The notes under the pieces: generated by a model
Database searches by the model: none
The model's input: the letters and a program-made list of their open reading frames with translations, nothing else
Told to the model about the DNA's origin: nothing
From: an uncultured Sulfitobacter sp.
Lineage (GTDB): Bacteria > Pseudomonadota > Alphaproteobacteria > Rhodobacterales > Rhodobacteraceae
Assembly (NCBI GenBank): GCA_937928635.1
Contig: CALFWM010000021.1
Location: 1 to 53,203, forward strand
Direction of reading: 5' to 3'
Length of the DNA stretch: 53,203 bases
Position numbers and translations under genes: made by a program
Shown here: positions 41,718-50,568 of the stretch, one piece after another
Position numbering within the stretch: the stretch's first letter is position 1
Layout of the letters: each line of letters starts with the position of its first letter

Positions 41718-42647
41718 CTATCCCAGCAAAGACAGCCAGACCCAGATGGTGAGGATTGACGCACCGGTTGAGATCAGCACGGAAGAGGCCGCAACCCGGC
41801 GCGCGCGGCCATACATATTGGAAAAGATATAGGCGTTGAACCCCGGTGCCATGGCGGCGGTCAACACGCCGGAGCGGAAGGCTTCCTGGGGCAGATTCAG
41901 CGCGTTGCCCATGCTCCAAACCAAGGCGGGGTGCACCAGAAGGGCGATGGCGCAGATCATGACGATGGCCTTGAAATCGCCCTCGGGCCTGTATTGGATC
42001 AACACCCCGCCAAGGGCAAACAGCGCGGCGGGCAGGGCCGCGCGCACGATCAGATCAAGCGCGTCATTCACCACCAGCGGGACGGTCACACCGCTGAGGT
42101 TCACAGCAAACCCCGTAAGGATCGCAAGCACCAGCGCGTTGCGAAACATCGCGCGGGTGACTTCACGGGCCAGCGCCAAGCCGGTCTGGCCCCGGTTGCG
42201 CACAAATTCCATCACTGTGATGCCCAGGCCATAGCAAAACGGCGCGTGAAAGGCAGAGATTGCAAAATTGCCCGCCAAGGCGTCCGGCCCATAGGCGCGT
42301 TCCGTGATGGGCAGGCCCAGCAGGATGGAGTTTGAAAAGAGACAGCAAAACCCGATGGCAACGCAGTCCTCCCAATCCCGCTTGAAGAGCAGGCGCGCGC
42401 CAAAGATGCCCAAGGCAAAGCACACCCCCGCCCCGACATAAAAACTGACCATCAGATTGGGGTTGAGGGAGGCAGAGAGGTCCAGCGTTGCAATGGCCTG
42501 AAACAGCAGACAGGGGATCGCAATGGTCTGGGTAAAGCGCATCACCCCGTCGATACCCGCTACCGGGAAAAAGCCACGCCACACCGCCACATAGCCAAAG
42601 CCGATGACCAGAAAGACAGGCAGGATGACGTCAAGCAGGGTTTGCAA
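41718..42647 (-). CDS. AEC-family transporter (auxin efflux carrier type)
   Basis: This 309-residue integral membrane protein has about ten segments, starting LLDVILPVFLVIGFGYVAVW and ending ASSVLISTGASILTIWVWL. The arrangement, with a break near the Pro-rich middle (LPAALFALGGVLIQY), fits the bile-acid/auxin-efflux carrier group. Bacterial members export or import organic acids or auxin-like compounds; the substrate is not readable. It lies in a minus-strand run between the MBL hydrolase and FGE genes, with gaps of 84 and 39 bp, so co-transcription with either is possible. Confidence 0.88.
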   Translation of the reverse strand: MQTLLDVILPVFLVIGFGYVAVWRGFFPVAGIDGVMRFTQTIAIPCLLFQAIATLDLSASLNPNLMVSFYVGAGVCFALGIFGARLLFKRDWEDCVAIGFCCLFSNSILLGLPITERAYGPDALAGNFAISAFHAPFCYGLGITVMEFVRNRGQTGLALAREVTRAMFRNALVLAILTGFAVNLSGVTVPLVVNDALDLIVRAALPAALFALGGVLIQYRPEGDFKAIVMICAIALLVHPALVWSMGNALNLPQEAFRSGVLTAAMAPGFNAYIFSNMYGRARRVAASSVLISTGASILTIWVWLSLLG

Positions 42648-42684
42648 AAGTGGGCCTAGGGTGTTGGGGCAGGGTGAGGCGCCA

Positions 42685-42702
42685 TTGGGGGCCAGCCCCC
42701 AA
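42685..42702. repeat. GC-rich palindrome in the gap between MBL and AEC genes
   Basis: TTGGGGGCCAGCCCCCAA folds into an 8-bp stem with a two-base loop. It is followed on the plus strand by ACCCCCGG. Similar GGGGGCCAGCCCCC elements are common between genes of Rhodobacterales. There is no clear T run, so a terminator role is only possible. Confidence 0.5.
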
Positions 42703-42731
42703 ACCCCCGGAGTTTAGGGGAAGGGTGAAGA

Positions 42732-43535
42732 TCAGCCTAGCGGAAAGCTGAGCGTCAGGCCATCGAAGGCGGGTTTAATGTGGTTGGGGAGTTCCTCGGT
42801 CAGGGTTTTGTAATCCAGATCGTTGTGCATGTTGGTCAGCACAGCGGTTTTGGGGGACATGTGTGCGATCCACTCCAGCGTTTGATCCAGATGGCTGTGG
42901 GTCGGATGGGGATCACGGCGCAGGGCGTCCACGATCCAGCAGGTCATATCCGTCAGATGTGAGGCCCAGACCGGGTCAGGAATGCTAATCACATCAGGGA
43001 GATAGACGACGTTGTTCATGCGAAATCCAAGGGCATCCATGCCGCCATGGGCCACGGTAAAGGGCGAAAAGGTTAGCGCGCCGCCGGGCCCGTCAATTGT
43101 GACGTCGCCCGCGATGTCATTCATTTCCAGGATCGGCGGGTACATGGAGCCCTCAGGGCGTTCAAAGGCATAGCCAAAACGCTCCAGCAAAGCAGCCTTG
43201 GTGGGGGCATCCGCCCAGACCGGCAGGCGCGCACGCATGTTGATGACAATCATGCGCAGATCATCCAACCCGTGCACGTGATCCGCATGGGCATGGGTGT
43301 AGAGCACACCGTCAAGGCGGCCAACGTCAGCGTCCAGCAATTGGCTGCGCATGTCAGGGCTGGTGTCGATCAGCACGCTGGTGGTGTCCTCACCGCTGAT
43401 GCGTTCGACCAGCAGTGAACAACGCCGCCGGGTGTTTTTGGGGTTTTCCGGGTCGCAGGCCCCCCAATGCCCCCCCAGCCGGGGCACGCCCCCTGAGGAG
43501 CCACAGCCCAGAATGGTGATGCGCATCTCAGCCAT
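42732..43535 (-). CDS. Metallo-beta-lactamase-fold hydrolase, PhnP type
   Basis: This 267-residue cytoplasmic MBL-fold phosphodiesterase-like protein begins with ITILGCGSSGGVPRLGGHWG and keeps the metal-binding motif YTHAHADHVHGLDDL, a later His in TVAHGGMDALGF and the final HSHLDQTLEW. PhnP acts on cyclic ribose phosphates in phosphonate metabolism, but this homologue sits in a housekeeping operon behind tatD and holB, as in related alphaproteobacteria, and its substrate there is not known. The ATG at 43535 overlaps the TatD stop (TGATG). Confidence 0.9.
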   Translation of the reverse strand: MAEMRITILGCGSSGGVPRLGGHWGACDPENPKNTRRRCSLLVERISGEDTTSVLIDTSPDMRSQLLDADVGRLDGVLYTHAHADHVHGLDDLRMIVINMRARLPVWADAPTKAALLERFGYAFERPEGSMYPPILEMNDIAGDVTIDGPGGALTFSPFTVAHGGMDALGFRMNNVVYLPDVISIPDPVWASHLTDMTCWIVDALRRDPHPTHSHLDQTLEWIAHMSPKTAVLTNMHNDLDYKTLTEELPNHIKPAFDGLTLSFPLG

Positions 43536-44326
43536 CAGAGCGCCGCCTTTGGAAAGAGGCGTTCAAAATTGGCCTCTGTCTGGGCGGCAAATTCTGCATA
43601 GTTCAGGCCAAAAGTTTCAGCCGCACGACGCGCCGTATGGGTGGTGAAGGCCGGTTCGTTGGGTTTGCCCCGATGCGGAGGCGGGGCGAGGTAGGGTGCA
43701 TCCGTTTCAACCAGCACACGGTCCAGCGGGACATTTGCGAAGATGTCGCGCAACGCGTCACTTTTGGGAAAGGCCGTAATGCCCGACATCGACAGGTAAA
43801 AGCCCAGATCAAGCGCGGCTTTTGCAAGAGCCGCGCTGGAGGAAAAACAATGCATCACGCAAGCATAGGCCCCGTTGCGGTGTTCCTCGGCCAGAATGCG
43901 GGCCATGTCATCATCTGCCGCGCGAGCGTGGATGATCAGGGGCAAGCCCGTGTCCCGCGCCGCCGCGATGTGCAGGCGCAGGGAGGTTTGTTGCACCTCA
44001 GCACTTTCAGAGGTGTAGTGGTAATCAAGGCCGGTTTCACCGATGCCCACCATCTTGGGGTGCCGGGTCAAGGCGACAAGTGTGTCAAAGCTCGCCATTG
44101 GTTCTGTGGCCACAGACATCGGGTGGGTGCCGGCGGCGTAGAACACCGGGGCGTGGACCTCCGCGATGGCGCGCACGGTGGGCTCGTTTTTGAGTTTGGT
44201 GCAGATCGTGACCATGCGGTGCACCCCTGCGTCAGCGGCGCGGGTGATGACATCCGCAAGCTGGCCGTCAAAATCCGGGAAGTCCAGATGACAGTGGCTG
44301 TCGGTGATCCGGGGTGTGTCTGTCAT
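43535..44326 (-). CDS. TatD-family metal-dependent DNase/hydrolase
   Basis: This 263-residue TIM-barrel hydrolase has the TatD metal ligands in order: the HxH of ITDSHCHLDFPDFDG, Glu in VGIGETGLDYHYTSE, His in LPLIIHARAADDD, HCFSSS and the Asp of LVETDAPYLAPPPHRGKPNEP. TatD proteins act as 3'-5' exonucleases on damaged DNA and in quality control. It lies 13 bp after holB and overlaps the MBL gene, a conserved order in the group. Confidence 0.93.
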   Translation of the reverse strand: MTDTPRITDSHCHLDFPDFDGQLADVITRAADAGVHRMVTICTKLKNEPTVRAIAEVHAPVFYAAGTHPMSVATEPMASFDTLVALTRHPKMVGIGETGLDYHYTSESAEVQQTSLRLHIAAARDTGLPLIIHARAADDDMARILAEEHRNGAYACVMHCFSSSAALAKAALDLGFYLSMSGITAFPKSDALRDIFANVPLDRVLVETDAPYLAPPPHRGKPNEPAFTTHTARRAAETFGLNYAEFAAQTEANFERLFPKAAL

Positions 44327-44339
44327 GGTGTCCCAAGGC

Positions 44340-45452
44340 TCAGCGCGGAGCGTTCTCGCTCATCTTGAAGAGGGTATCTAGGACCAATGCGGCAGGGTCA
44401 AGGTTCACGGCCAAGCCATGTTGAGCACGTGCCGACACCTCTTGTGCCACATCCGCCCAGATGCGGCCCTGATGGGGCGAGGGCGCAAGGCGTAACAGGG
44501 TTTCGGCCTCGTTTGGGGCGGCCTCAATGGGGGGCGGGGCGCCTGTGGCACCAGTGCGGGCAAGACGGGCAAGCATCAGATCAATCAGGCGAAAGAGCAG
44601 TTCCAGTTTGGCCTCGCCCCCGCGTTGGGCTGCCGCCTCTGCCAGTTTCAATGCGCGGGCACGGTCAAGGCGCGGCAGGGAGGCCATCAGGCCAATCAGC
44701 TCGCTGTAGGCGGTCAGCCCCCCCATCAACGACAAGCGCAGCGCGCCGCCCACAGAGCCGCCGGAGAGTTCGGCCAGGGCCTGTGGATTGCCCTCTACGC
44801 TCACCTGCGAATTGGCCAGCGCGGTTGACATCTGATTAGGCGACAGTGGGGAGAACCGCATGGTGCGACAGCGCGACCGGATGGTTGGCAGCAGGCCGGA
44901 GGGTTGGTGACTGATCAGCAAAAGGGTGGCGCGCGCCGGGGGTTCCTCCAGCATTTTCAGCAGGGCATTGGCAGCGTTGACGTTCATTTCATCTGCATCA
45001 TCAATGATCACCACACGCCGTCCACCATCCGCCGCCGACATCTGGAAAAAGCCGTTTAACGCGCGGATGTCATCGACAACAATTTTTTTGCGCAAACGTT
45101 TGGTATCGGGATTGACGCTGCGGGTCACGGCCTTGAGGCTGCCCTCTCCCCCGGATGCAATGCGCCGCGCGACCGGATGATCCGGCGCGATGTCCAGCGT
45201 TGTCGGGGCGGGGGTGTCAAACATGCCGCCGTCACTGTCAGGGGTCGCCAGCAAAAAGCGGGCCAGTTGCCAGGCCAGTGTGGCCTTGCCCACGCCACGT
45301 GGTCCGGTGAGCAACCAGGCGTGGTGCACTTTTCCGGCATTGAAGGCATTGAGAAAGGCGGATTGGGCGGCCTCTTGTCCGATCAAATGGGCCGTGTCGC
45401 GCGGGTGCGGGGCACCGTCGATTTGATCCGGGGAGGGGGCGTCATCGCTCAT
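44340..45452 (-). CDS. holB: DNA polymerase III subunit delta'
   Basis: The delta' subunit is part of the clamp loader that places the beta clamp on DNA. The 370-residue AAA+ protein has LIGQEAAQSAFLNAF and Walker A LLTGPRGVGKATLAWQLA at the N-terminus, the VVIIDDADEMNVNAANALLK block (DEAD-like Walker B) and LLISHQPSGLLPTIRSRC with the sensor/SRC motif. The C-terminal collar region is less conserved. Usually the gene directly follows tmk; here 335 bp separate them. Confidence 0.92.
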   Translation of the reverse strand: MSDDAPSPDQIDGAPHPRDTAHLIGQEAAQSAFLNAFNAGKVHHAWLLTGPRGVGKATLAWQLARFLLATPDSDGGMFDTPAPTTLDIAPDHPVARRIASGGEGSLKAVTRSVNPDTKRLRKKIVVDDIRALNGFFQMSAADGGRRVVIIDDADEMNVNAANALLKMLEEPPARATLLLISHQPSGLLPTIRSRCRTMRFSPLSPNQMSTALANSQVSVEGNPQALAELSGGSVGGALRLSLMGGLTAYSELIGLMASLPRLDRARALKLAEAAAQRGGEAKLELLFRLIDLMLARLARTGATGAPPPIEAAPNEAETLLRLAPSPHQGRIWADVAQEVSARAQHGLAVNLDPAALVLDTLFKMSENAPR

Positions 45453-45787
45453 GGGGTGTCTTTAGCATGATTGTGCGGGGAGGAAACGGGGGCGCGGCGC
45501 ATTGAGGGGATTTCTTGAGGCCCGGGGTGATCCGACAGAGCGGCTGCGCCGCACGACATTTTGGGCGTGGCTGCGGTGTTCTCCATCCCAGAGGATCGTG
45601 TTTTGGGTGGGTCAGAGGGAGAATACGCTGTCGATCATTGCCTCAAAACAGCTGGTATTTTGATGAGACATACCCGTGTTGAGACGAAGAAGGCGATCGG
45701 GCGAAAAATCCATCTGGCGAGTGATGACGCCGCGAGTGCTTATTGGGTCGCGGGCAAACGCGCGTTGGGATTTTGAAGGTGACGTGG
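45453..45787. other. Unusual 335-bp gap between tmk and holB
   Basis: No gene is recognised here. A plus-strand frame with a TTG start at 45561 (71 residues, ends 45776) has no family features, and the minus strand lacks a coherent frame. GCGGCTGCGCCGC near 45540 can form a small hairpin. The gap probably contains a promoter for holB, since it breaks an otherwise tightly packed operon. Confidence 0.5.
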
Positions 45788-46417
45788 CTATGGTGAGAGA
45801 TGGCGCAGTGCCGTTGCGCAGACATCAGCGGCAACCGCTTCAATACTGCGCGCGCCGTCAATCACTTCGAACCGGTCCGCAAATTCATCCGCTAGTTTCA
45901 GAAAACCCTCCCGCATTGCGTGCTGTAGATCTGCGCCAAAGTTCTCAAATCGCAGATCAGCAGTGGGTTGCGCCAGTGCGCGCGACAGGCCCTGTTCAGG
46001 GTCCATGTCGATCAAGATGCTCAGGTCAGGCTCAACGCCGATCATCAGGCGGTGCAGGTCATCCACCACCGCGCGCAAATCACCGCGGGACAGGCCCTGA
46101 TACATGCGGGTGGAATCCGCAAAACGGTCACAGATCACCACCTTGCCTGCCGCCAGGGCCGGGGTGATGGTTCGCTCCAGATGATCGCGCCGTGCAGCAG
46201 TGAACAGCAGGATTTCTGTTTCCGCCGACCAGCGGTCGGGCTCCCCTCGCAAAACCAATGCCCGGATTTCCTCAGCACCGGGTGACCCCCCGGGTTCGCG
46301 GGTCAGCACCACATCACGACCTGCGGCGCGCAAATGCTCCGCCAAAAGGCGCGCCTGGGTGGATTTGCCAGAGCCGTCGATGCCTTCAAAGCTGATAAAC
46401 AGACCTTTTGACGTCAC
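45788..46417 (-). CDS. tmk: Thymidylate kinase
   Basis: The kinase converts dTMP to dTDP with ATP in DNA precursor synthesis. The 209-residue protein has the P-loop ISFEGIDGSGKSTQARLLA, the DR(E/Y)-type block LTREPGGSPGAEEIRALVL, and CDRFADSTRMYQGLSRG for nucleotide binding. The start is GTG at 46417, overlapping the carboxypeptidase stop in GTGA, so translation is coupled. Confidence 0.95.
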   Translation of the reverse strand: MTSKGLFISFEGIDGSGKSTQARLLAEHLRAAGRDVVLTREPGGSPGAEEIRALVLRGEPDRWSAETEILLFTAARRDHLERTITPALAAGKVVICDRFADSTRMYQGLSRGDLRAVVDDLHRLMIGVEPDLSILIDMDPEQGLSRALAQPTADLRFENFGADLQHAMREGFLKLADEFADRFEVIDGARSIEAVAADVCATALRHLSP

Positions 46418-47580
46418 GAAGCGTCCTGTGGCCCAGAGTTCAGGCGTTCCAACAGGTGCAGGGCTGCCGCGCCCAGGCGCACCATGAAACCACCAGGAGC
46501 GACAGAATTGGACGCTACAAGGGGCATGCGCACCTCAGGCAGCCCATCGCGGGTGATGATCAGTTCACCCAGTTCGGCCCCCTTTTCCAAGGGCGCGCGA
46601 AAGGGGCCGGAAAACACGGCTTCTGCCGTCAGCCCAGGCTGGCCCGTGGCCACGGACACAAGCAGGTTCAGATCGTCCTGCAACTCCAGCCCAACGTTTT
46701 CAACCTCCCCCAGCACCACGGGCGCTTGGGCAATTTGGGTGCCGGCAGTCCCCATTGTTTTCTGGCTGAACTGGCGGAATGCCCAGTTGACGATGGCCTC
46801 CGCTTCCTGCGCGCGACCCTCTGCTGTATCAAGGCCCGACAGAACAAAAATAATCCGCCGATCCCCCTGTTTGGCAGAGCCGACAAGGCCATATCCGGCC
46901 TCACGTGTGTGTCCGGTTTTCAGGCCATCGGCACCAATCCCAAGGGTCAACAGCGGGTTGCGGTTGTACCGGTTGGAGGATTCTTTTGGATCAAACAGAA
47001 ATTCTCTTTCCGCAAACATCGGGTAGAAGTGCGGAAAATCGAGGATCATGCGGTTGGCCAGCAACCCCAGATCACGCATCGACATGCGGTGGCCGGGTTT
47101 GGGCCAGCCATTGGAGTTGGTGAAGGTCGAATTAGTCATGCCCATCTGCACCGCGCGGGTTGTCATATCGCGTGAAAATTTGGCTTCTGTGCCTGACAGT
47201 GCTTCGGCAATCACCACGCAGGCGTCATTCCCTGACAAGACGATAATGCCGCGCAGCAGGTCTTGCACACTGACCCGTTCGCCCTGTTGCAGAAACATGG
47301 TGGAGCCGCCATAGCGTGCCGCCTCTGCCGAAACCGGCAGTTCTTCATCCAGTTCCAGCCGTCCGGCCTCCAGCGCCTCAAACGCCATGTAAAGCGTCAT
47401 CAGCTTTGACATGGACGCGGGCGGCAATGGCGTATCTGCGTTCTTGCTCAGCAACACCGTGTTGGTGGTCTGGTCAAAAACGTAAGCCGCTGTTGCCTTT
47501 GTTTCAAAGGCTTGGGCGGTTTGGCCCAGCAGACTGAGCGTTGCGATCAAGGACAGGCAGGCGGCAGCAAAGCGTGTCAT
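46414..47580 (-). CDS. D-alanyl-D-alanine carboxypeptidase (S11 family, PBP5 type)
   Basis: This periplasmic enzyme trims the terminal D-Ala of peptidoglycan stem peptides. The 388-residue protein has a signal peptide (RFAAACLSLIATLSLLGQTAQA) and the three active-site motifs in order: SxxK in PPASMSKLMTLY, SxN in VLSGNDACVVIAE and KTG in DGLKTGHTREAGYG. A PBP5-like C-terminal beta domain and a final amphipathic stretch (AALHLLERLNSG) that can anchor to the inner membrane follow. It lies 17 bp after the SPOR lipoprotein gene. Confidence 0.94.
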   Translation of the reverse strand: MTRFAAACLSLIATLSLLGQTAQAFETKATAAYVFDQTTNTVLLSKNADTPLPPASMSKLMTLYMAFEALEAGRLELDEELPVSAEAARYGGSTMFLQQGERVSVQDLLRGIIVLSGNDACVVIAEALSGTEAKFSRDMTTRAVQMGMTNSTFTNSNGWPKPGHRMSMRDLGLLANRMILDFPHFYPMFAEREFLFDPKESSNRYNRNPLLTLGIGADGLKTGHTREAGYGLVGSAKQGDRRIIFVLSGLDTAEGRAQEAEAIVNWAFRQFSQKTMGTAGTQIAQAPVVLGEVENVGLELQDDLNLLVSVATGQPGLTAEAVFSGPFRAPLEKGAELGELIITRDGLPEVRMPLVASNSVAPGGFMVRLGAAALHLLERLNSGPQDAS

Positions 47581-47597
47581 GGATGCTCCTATAGGCG

Positions 47598-48512
47598 TCA
47601 GTTGGTCACGGCGTAGGCGTCAGAAAAGCCCTCACCCTTGATGGTTTTGATCAACGTGTTGAGTTCGGACTTGGTTTGCGCAGGGCCAACAACAACACGC
47701 CAGAATGGTTTTCCATTAATCTGGGATTTTTTGATGGTCGGGATCACACCTGCCGCACGCATCTGTTTTGCTGTGCGTTCCGCGTTGCCCTCAATGCTGA
47801 AGATACCGATCTGCACAAAGGGTTTGGCTAGTTTGGATGGCTTGGGCGCCGGGGCCGCAGGTTTTGGCGCCGGGGCGGGCGTTGCTGCGGGAGCAGGGGC
47901 CGCCGTGGGCGTTGGGGTGGCATTGTCAATGGCCGCACCTGCCGCCGCGATTGGGTCAAGCGAGGTTTCGGACACTTCGGCTGGGGCGGCGACGGTTTCG
48001 ACCTCTTCGGGGGTCTCCGCGATGACCTCCTCCGGGGCTTCCTCACGACGCAATGCTGTCACGTTGAGCGGGGCAGGGGCACCGGCAAGAATGCCAAGGG
48101 CCGCCGCCGCATCAGAAGAAATCTGCAAGCGCGGGCCGGGTAGATCGCGCTCGCGGCGGAACAGAGCCCCGATCACAAATTTGTTGTTGGCCTCGTTGCG
48201 GATGATCACCCGCTCAGGCTCGCTGACGTCAGGATGCGCCACCCAAACCCCGCCAAGGGAAGGGCGGCCATCCCACAAACCTTCGTCGGTGGCGGAAAAC
48301 ACCTCTGGGGCCTCGACGTCACGTTCGACCAGTTTGGTGGATCTGGTGGTGCCTGGGGTGCTGGCACTTTCCGCGTTTTCGCCTTTGGGCAGGGAAAAGT
48401 TGAACTTGCCCGTCTCATCACAGCCCGCCAAAACCGTCAAAGACAAGGCAACCCCTGACAACATCATCAGGGTCCGTGGTGGGGTACGCATGCGGGAATG
48501 GGGCCTGCTCAT
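47598..48512 (-). CDS. SPOR-domain lipoprotein
   Basis: The 304-residue precursor has a lipoprotein signal with lipobox LTVLAGC (Cys30, counting from the ATG at 48512). Several Met upstream (MSRPHSRM) leave the exact start open; 48491 is an alternative. The middle contains an Ala/Pro/Glu-rich linker (PAPAATPAPAPKPAAPAP). The last about 75 residues form a SPOR domain, FVQIGIFSIEGNAERTAKQM and WRVVVGPAQTKSELNTLI, which binds denuded glycan strands at division sites. It is followed by the carboxypeptidase gene, a sensible envelope partner. Confidence 0.9.
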   Translation of the reverse strand: MSRPHSRMRTPPRTLMMLSGVALSLTVLAGCDETGKFNFSLPKGENAESASTPGTTRSTKLVERDVEAPEVFSATDEGLWDGRPSLGGVWVAHPDVSEPERVIIRNEANNKFVIGALFRRERDLPGPRLQISSDAAAALGILAGAPAPLNVTALRREEAPEEVIAETPEEVETVAAPAEVSETSLDPIAAAGAAIDNATPTPTAAPAPAATPAPAPKPAAPAPKPSKLAKPFVQIGIFSIEGNAERTAKQMRAAGVIPTIKKSQINGKPFWRVVVGPAQTKSELNTLIKTIKGEGFSDAYAVTN

Positions 48513-48757
48513 GGTCGTGGTGTCCTTGCCTGCTGACCCGCTTGATACGGGTGCTTTGAACGCGCCGTTTCCGGCACAAGAAAAGCCCCCTTAAAGAGGG
48601 TCTTGCGAGCACTCTAGCGTGCAGCGGGCGACCTGAAAAGGCTGGGCATACATAATCGGCAATTTTCCCCACCTGTGATGTGACGCCGCCGCATTCCGCG
48701 CGGCATGCAAAAAGCCTGTTTGCCGAATCAACTTTTGCCGATTAGGAGAGGGACAGC

Positions 48758-48848
48758 GGAGGTTTGGCAGAGTGGTCGAATGCACCGGTCTTGAAAACCG
48801 ACGGGCGTCAAAAGCGTCCCCAGGGTTCGAATCCCTGAGCCTCCGCCA
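48758..48848 (+). tRNA. tRNA-Ser (UGA)
   Basis: A complete class II tRNA: acceptor GGAGGTT (48758-48764) pairs with AGCCTCC, the anticodon loop reads CTTGAAA with anticodon TGA, a long variable arm follows (GGGCGTCAAAAGCGTCCC), and the T arm is CAGGGTTCGAATCCCTG. Discriminator G at 48845 is followed by an encoded CCA. An integrase gene starts 150 bp downstream, so its 3' end is the likely att core of the right-hand prophage. Confidence 0.96.
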
Positions 48849-48998
48849 GCTACCCTATCCTTGCGAAATAAATACATCAATAAAATCAATTACTTGCCCC
48901 GTAAATTAGGTCCGATCTTACCTGAGTAATCCAATTTTGCTATACAAATTGCTTTGCAATTTGCTACACGTCACTAAGTGGTAGCATGGGATAGCGGT

Positions 48999-50270
48999 AT
49001 GACGGTCAAACTTCGCGGTAAGAAATATTCACTCTATAAGCGGGTGCCGAAACGTTACGCGCCGATTGAAAGCCGCACCTTTGTCTGGTGCGCACTTGGA
49101 ACAGACTCGCTTTCAGTGGCCCAAGAAAAGGCACCGCTTGTTTGGTCGCAGATGTTGGACGGTTGGGAAGCCAAACTAAAGGGCGATGATCTGGACGCTG
49201 AAAAGCGTTTTGAAGCGGCGAAAGATTTGGCCGCATCGCGCGGGTTCCGATATCTGACTGTTGATAGGGTCGCGGATGGCCCCTTAGATCAGTTGTCCGA
49301 GCGTATCAGCGCCATAACTGAGACTTCCAAGGGTTCGGACATGAAAGAGGCTAAGGCGTTCCTAGGCGGTGAAAAACCACCAGCTTTAAAGGTGTCCCGG
49401 TGTCTGGAATTATACTGGGAATTGTCACGCGACAAAATTCAAGGGAAGTCTGAGGATCAGCTTAGGCGCTGGAAAAATCCACGCATCAAGGCTGTTGCAA
49501 ACTTCATTTCTGTTTGTGGGGATAAAGCGATCAATGCCATAACGCCAGATGATATGCTAGACTTTCGCGGCTGGTGGATGGACAAGCTGGAGGCTGGAGG
49601 GCTGACCGCAAATTCTGCAAACAAAGATTTCATCCATATTGGGGACGTGCTGAAAACCATCAACAACATGAAACGGCTTGGATTGATCCTGCCCTTGACG
49701 GGGCTGGCCTTCAAAGAGAATGAAAAGAAGCAGCGTCCGGCGTTCTCTGATAGTTGGATCAAGGAAAAGATACTCGCCGAAGGTGCCTTGGATGGCTTGA
49801 ATGATCAGGCTGCGGCGATTGTCCGACTTATGGTCAATACAGGGGCTAGACCTTCTGAGTTGGCCGCGCTTACACCAGAGTGCATCCACTTAGATAGCAA
49901 CATTCCTCATATCTCGATTGAGGCTATAGGACGCCAGCTAAAGAGTTCTAATGCAAAGAGGTGCATCCCGGTCTGTGGCGTGTCACTTGAGGCTCTAAGG
50001 GCCTTCCCAGACGGTTTTGAGCGTTATCGGGGGAGTAGCGCCAGCCTAAGTGCTGTTGTGAACAAGTACTTGCGGAACAATGGCCTGTTAGAAACCCCGC
50101 AACATTCCTTGTACGGGTTGCGGCATTCGTTTGAGGATAGACAGTTGGCGGCTGGCGTGGATGAACGTATCCGGCGCGATGTGATGGGCCACGCCTTGAA
50201 GCGTGAACGGTACGGGCATGGTGCCAGCATGGAACATCTGCAAAGCATCCTTCAAGCAACGGCGCTGTGA
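48999..50270 (+). CDS. Phage integrase, tyrosine recombinase
   Basis: The integrase directs insertion of the element beside tRNA-Ser. The N-terminus TVKLRGKKYSLYKRVPKRYA is the type found in many Rhodobacterales phage integrases. Catalytic residues are Arg in NTGARPSELAALTPE, Arg and His in LYGLRHSFEDR, His in MGHALKRERYG and the nucleophile Tyr in the same block. The usual HxxR begins with Tyr here (YGLR). I chose the ATG at 48999; an in-frame GTG at 48978 is an alternative, and neither has a clear ribosome-binding site. It ends 18 bp inside the convergent small gene. Confidence 0.93.
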   Translation: MTVKLRGKKYSLYKRVPKRYAPIESRTFVWCALGTDSLSVAQEKAPLVWSQMLDGWEAKLKGDDLDAEKRFEAAKDLAASRGFRYLTVDRVADGPLDQLSERISAITETSKGSDMKEAKAFLGGEKPPALKVSRCLELYWELSRDKIQGKSEDQLRRWKNPRIKAVANFISVCGDKAINAITPDDMLDFRGWWMDKLEAGGLTANSANKDFIHIGDVLKTINNMKRLGLILPLTGLAFKENEKKQRPAFSDSWIKEKILAEGALDGLNDQAAAIVRLMVNTGARPSELAALTPECIHLDSNIPHISIEAIGRQLKSSNAKRCIPVCGVSLEALRAFPDGFERYRGSSASLSAVVNKYLRNNGLLETPQHSLYGLRHSFEDRQLAAGVDERIRRDVMGHALKRERYGHGASMEHLQSILQATAL

Positions 50271-50434
50271 TTGGCCGCGATGGCACGGGCGCGTTCAATG
50301 ACGTCTTGTGTGTTCTCTAGGGCTGCAATCTCACGTTCCAAACGCTCAAAGATCGGCGTGAACACGGGATCACGCAGAACAAGCGCAGCAACCTTGCGGC
50401 GGTGGTCTAAGAGGATTTTAAGTTCAACATTCAC
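50252..50434 (-). CDS. Small phage protein of unknown function
   Basis: This 60-residue protein is not recognised. It starts at ATG 50434 after AAAGGTGA, a good ribosome-binding site. It is almost entirely helical, with charged residues (LKILLDHRRKVAALVLRD, IFERLEREIAALENTQD). Its 3' end overlaps the integrase by 18 bp in the opposite direction. A 17-bp motif directly upstream is shared with the gene at 51412, so both are probably under the same prophage promoter type. Confidence 0.65.
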   Translation of the reverse strand: MNVELKILLDHRRKVAALVLRDPVFTPIFERLEREIAALENTQDVIERARAIAANHSAVA

Positions 50435-50439
50435 CTTTA

Positions 50440-50456
50440 GTCTATAGTGAAAGTTC
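50440..50456 (-). promoter_or_regulatory. Prophage promoter/operator motif, copy 1
   Basis: Plus-strand sequence GTCTATAGTGAAAGTTC; on the minus strand it reads toward the small gene at 50434. It matches 15 of 17 bases with 51444-51460. The TATAGAC part could be a -10 box, giving a very short leader. Confidence 0.55.
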
Positions 50457-50568
50457 CGCCGCTCTTACGCCGATTTTTGAAGAAAGATTGAAATTTCTCG
50501 TAAGATGCTGATTTTATTGAGAAGAATTTTAGGTCAAAAAGTCTAGGTTGACAAAATGAGCATATATT

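Noticed and set aside
45561..45776. 71-codon plus-strand frame in the tmk-holB gap
   Set aside because: It has a TTG start, no ribosome-binding site and no similarity I recognise; treated as non-coding.
48653..48744. TAATCGGCAA and TTGCCGATTA inverted repeat before tRNA-Ser
   Set aside because: The 10-bp arms are 72 bp apart, with no supporting structure; could be chance, so not listed as a feature.
50548..50568. TTGACA followed by TATATT as a promoter before the long stem-loop
   Set aside because: The spacing between the two elements is only nine bases, too short for a sigma-70 promoter.
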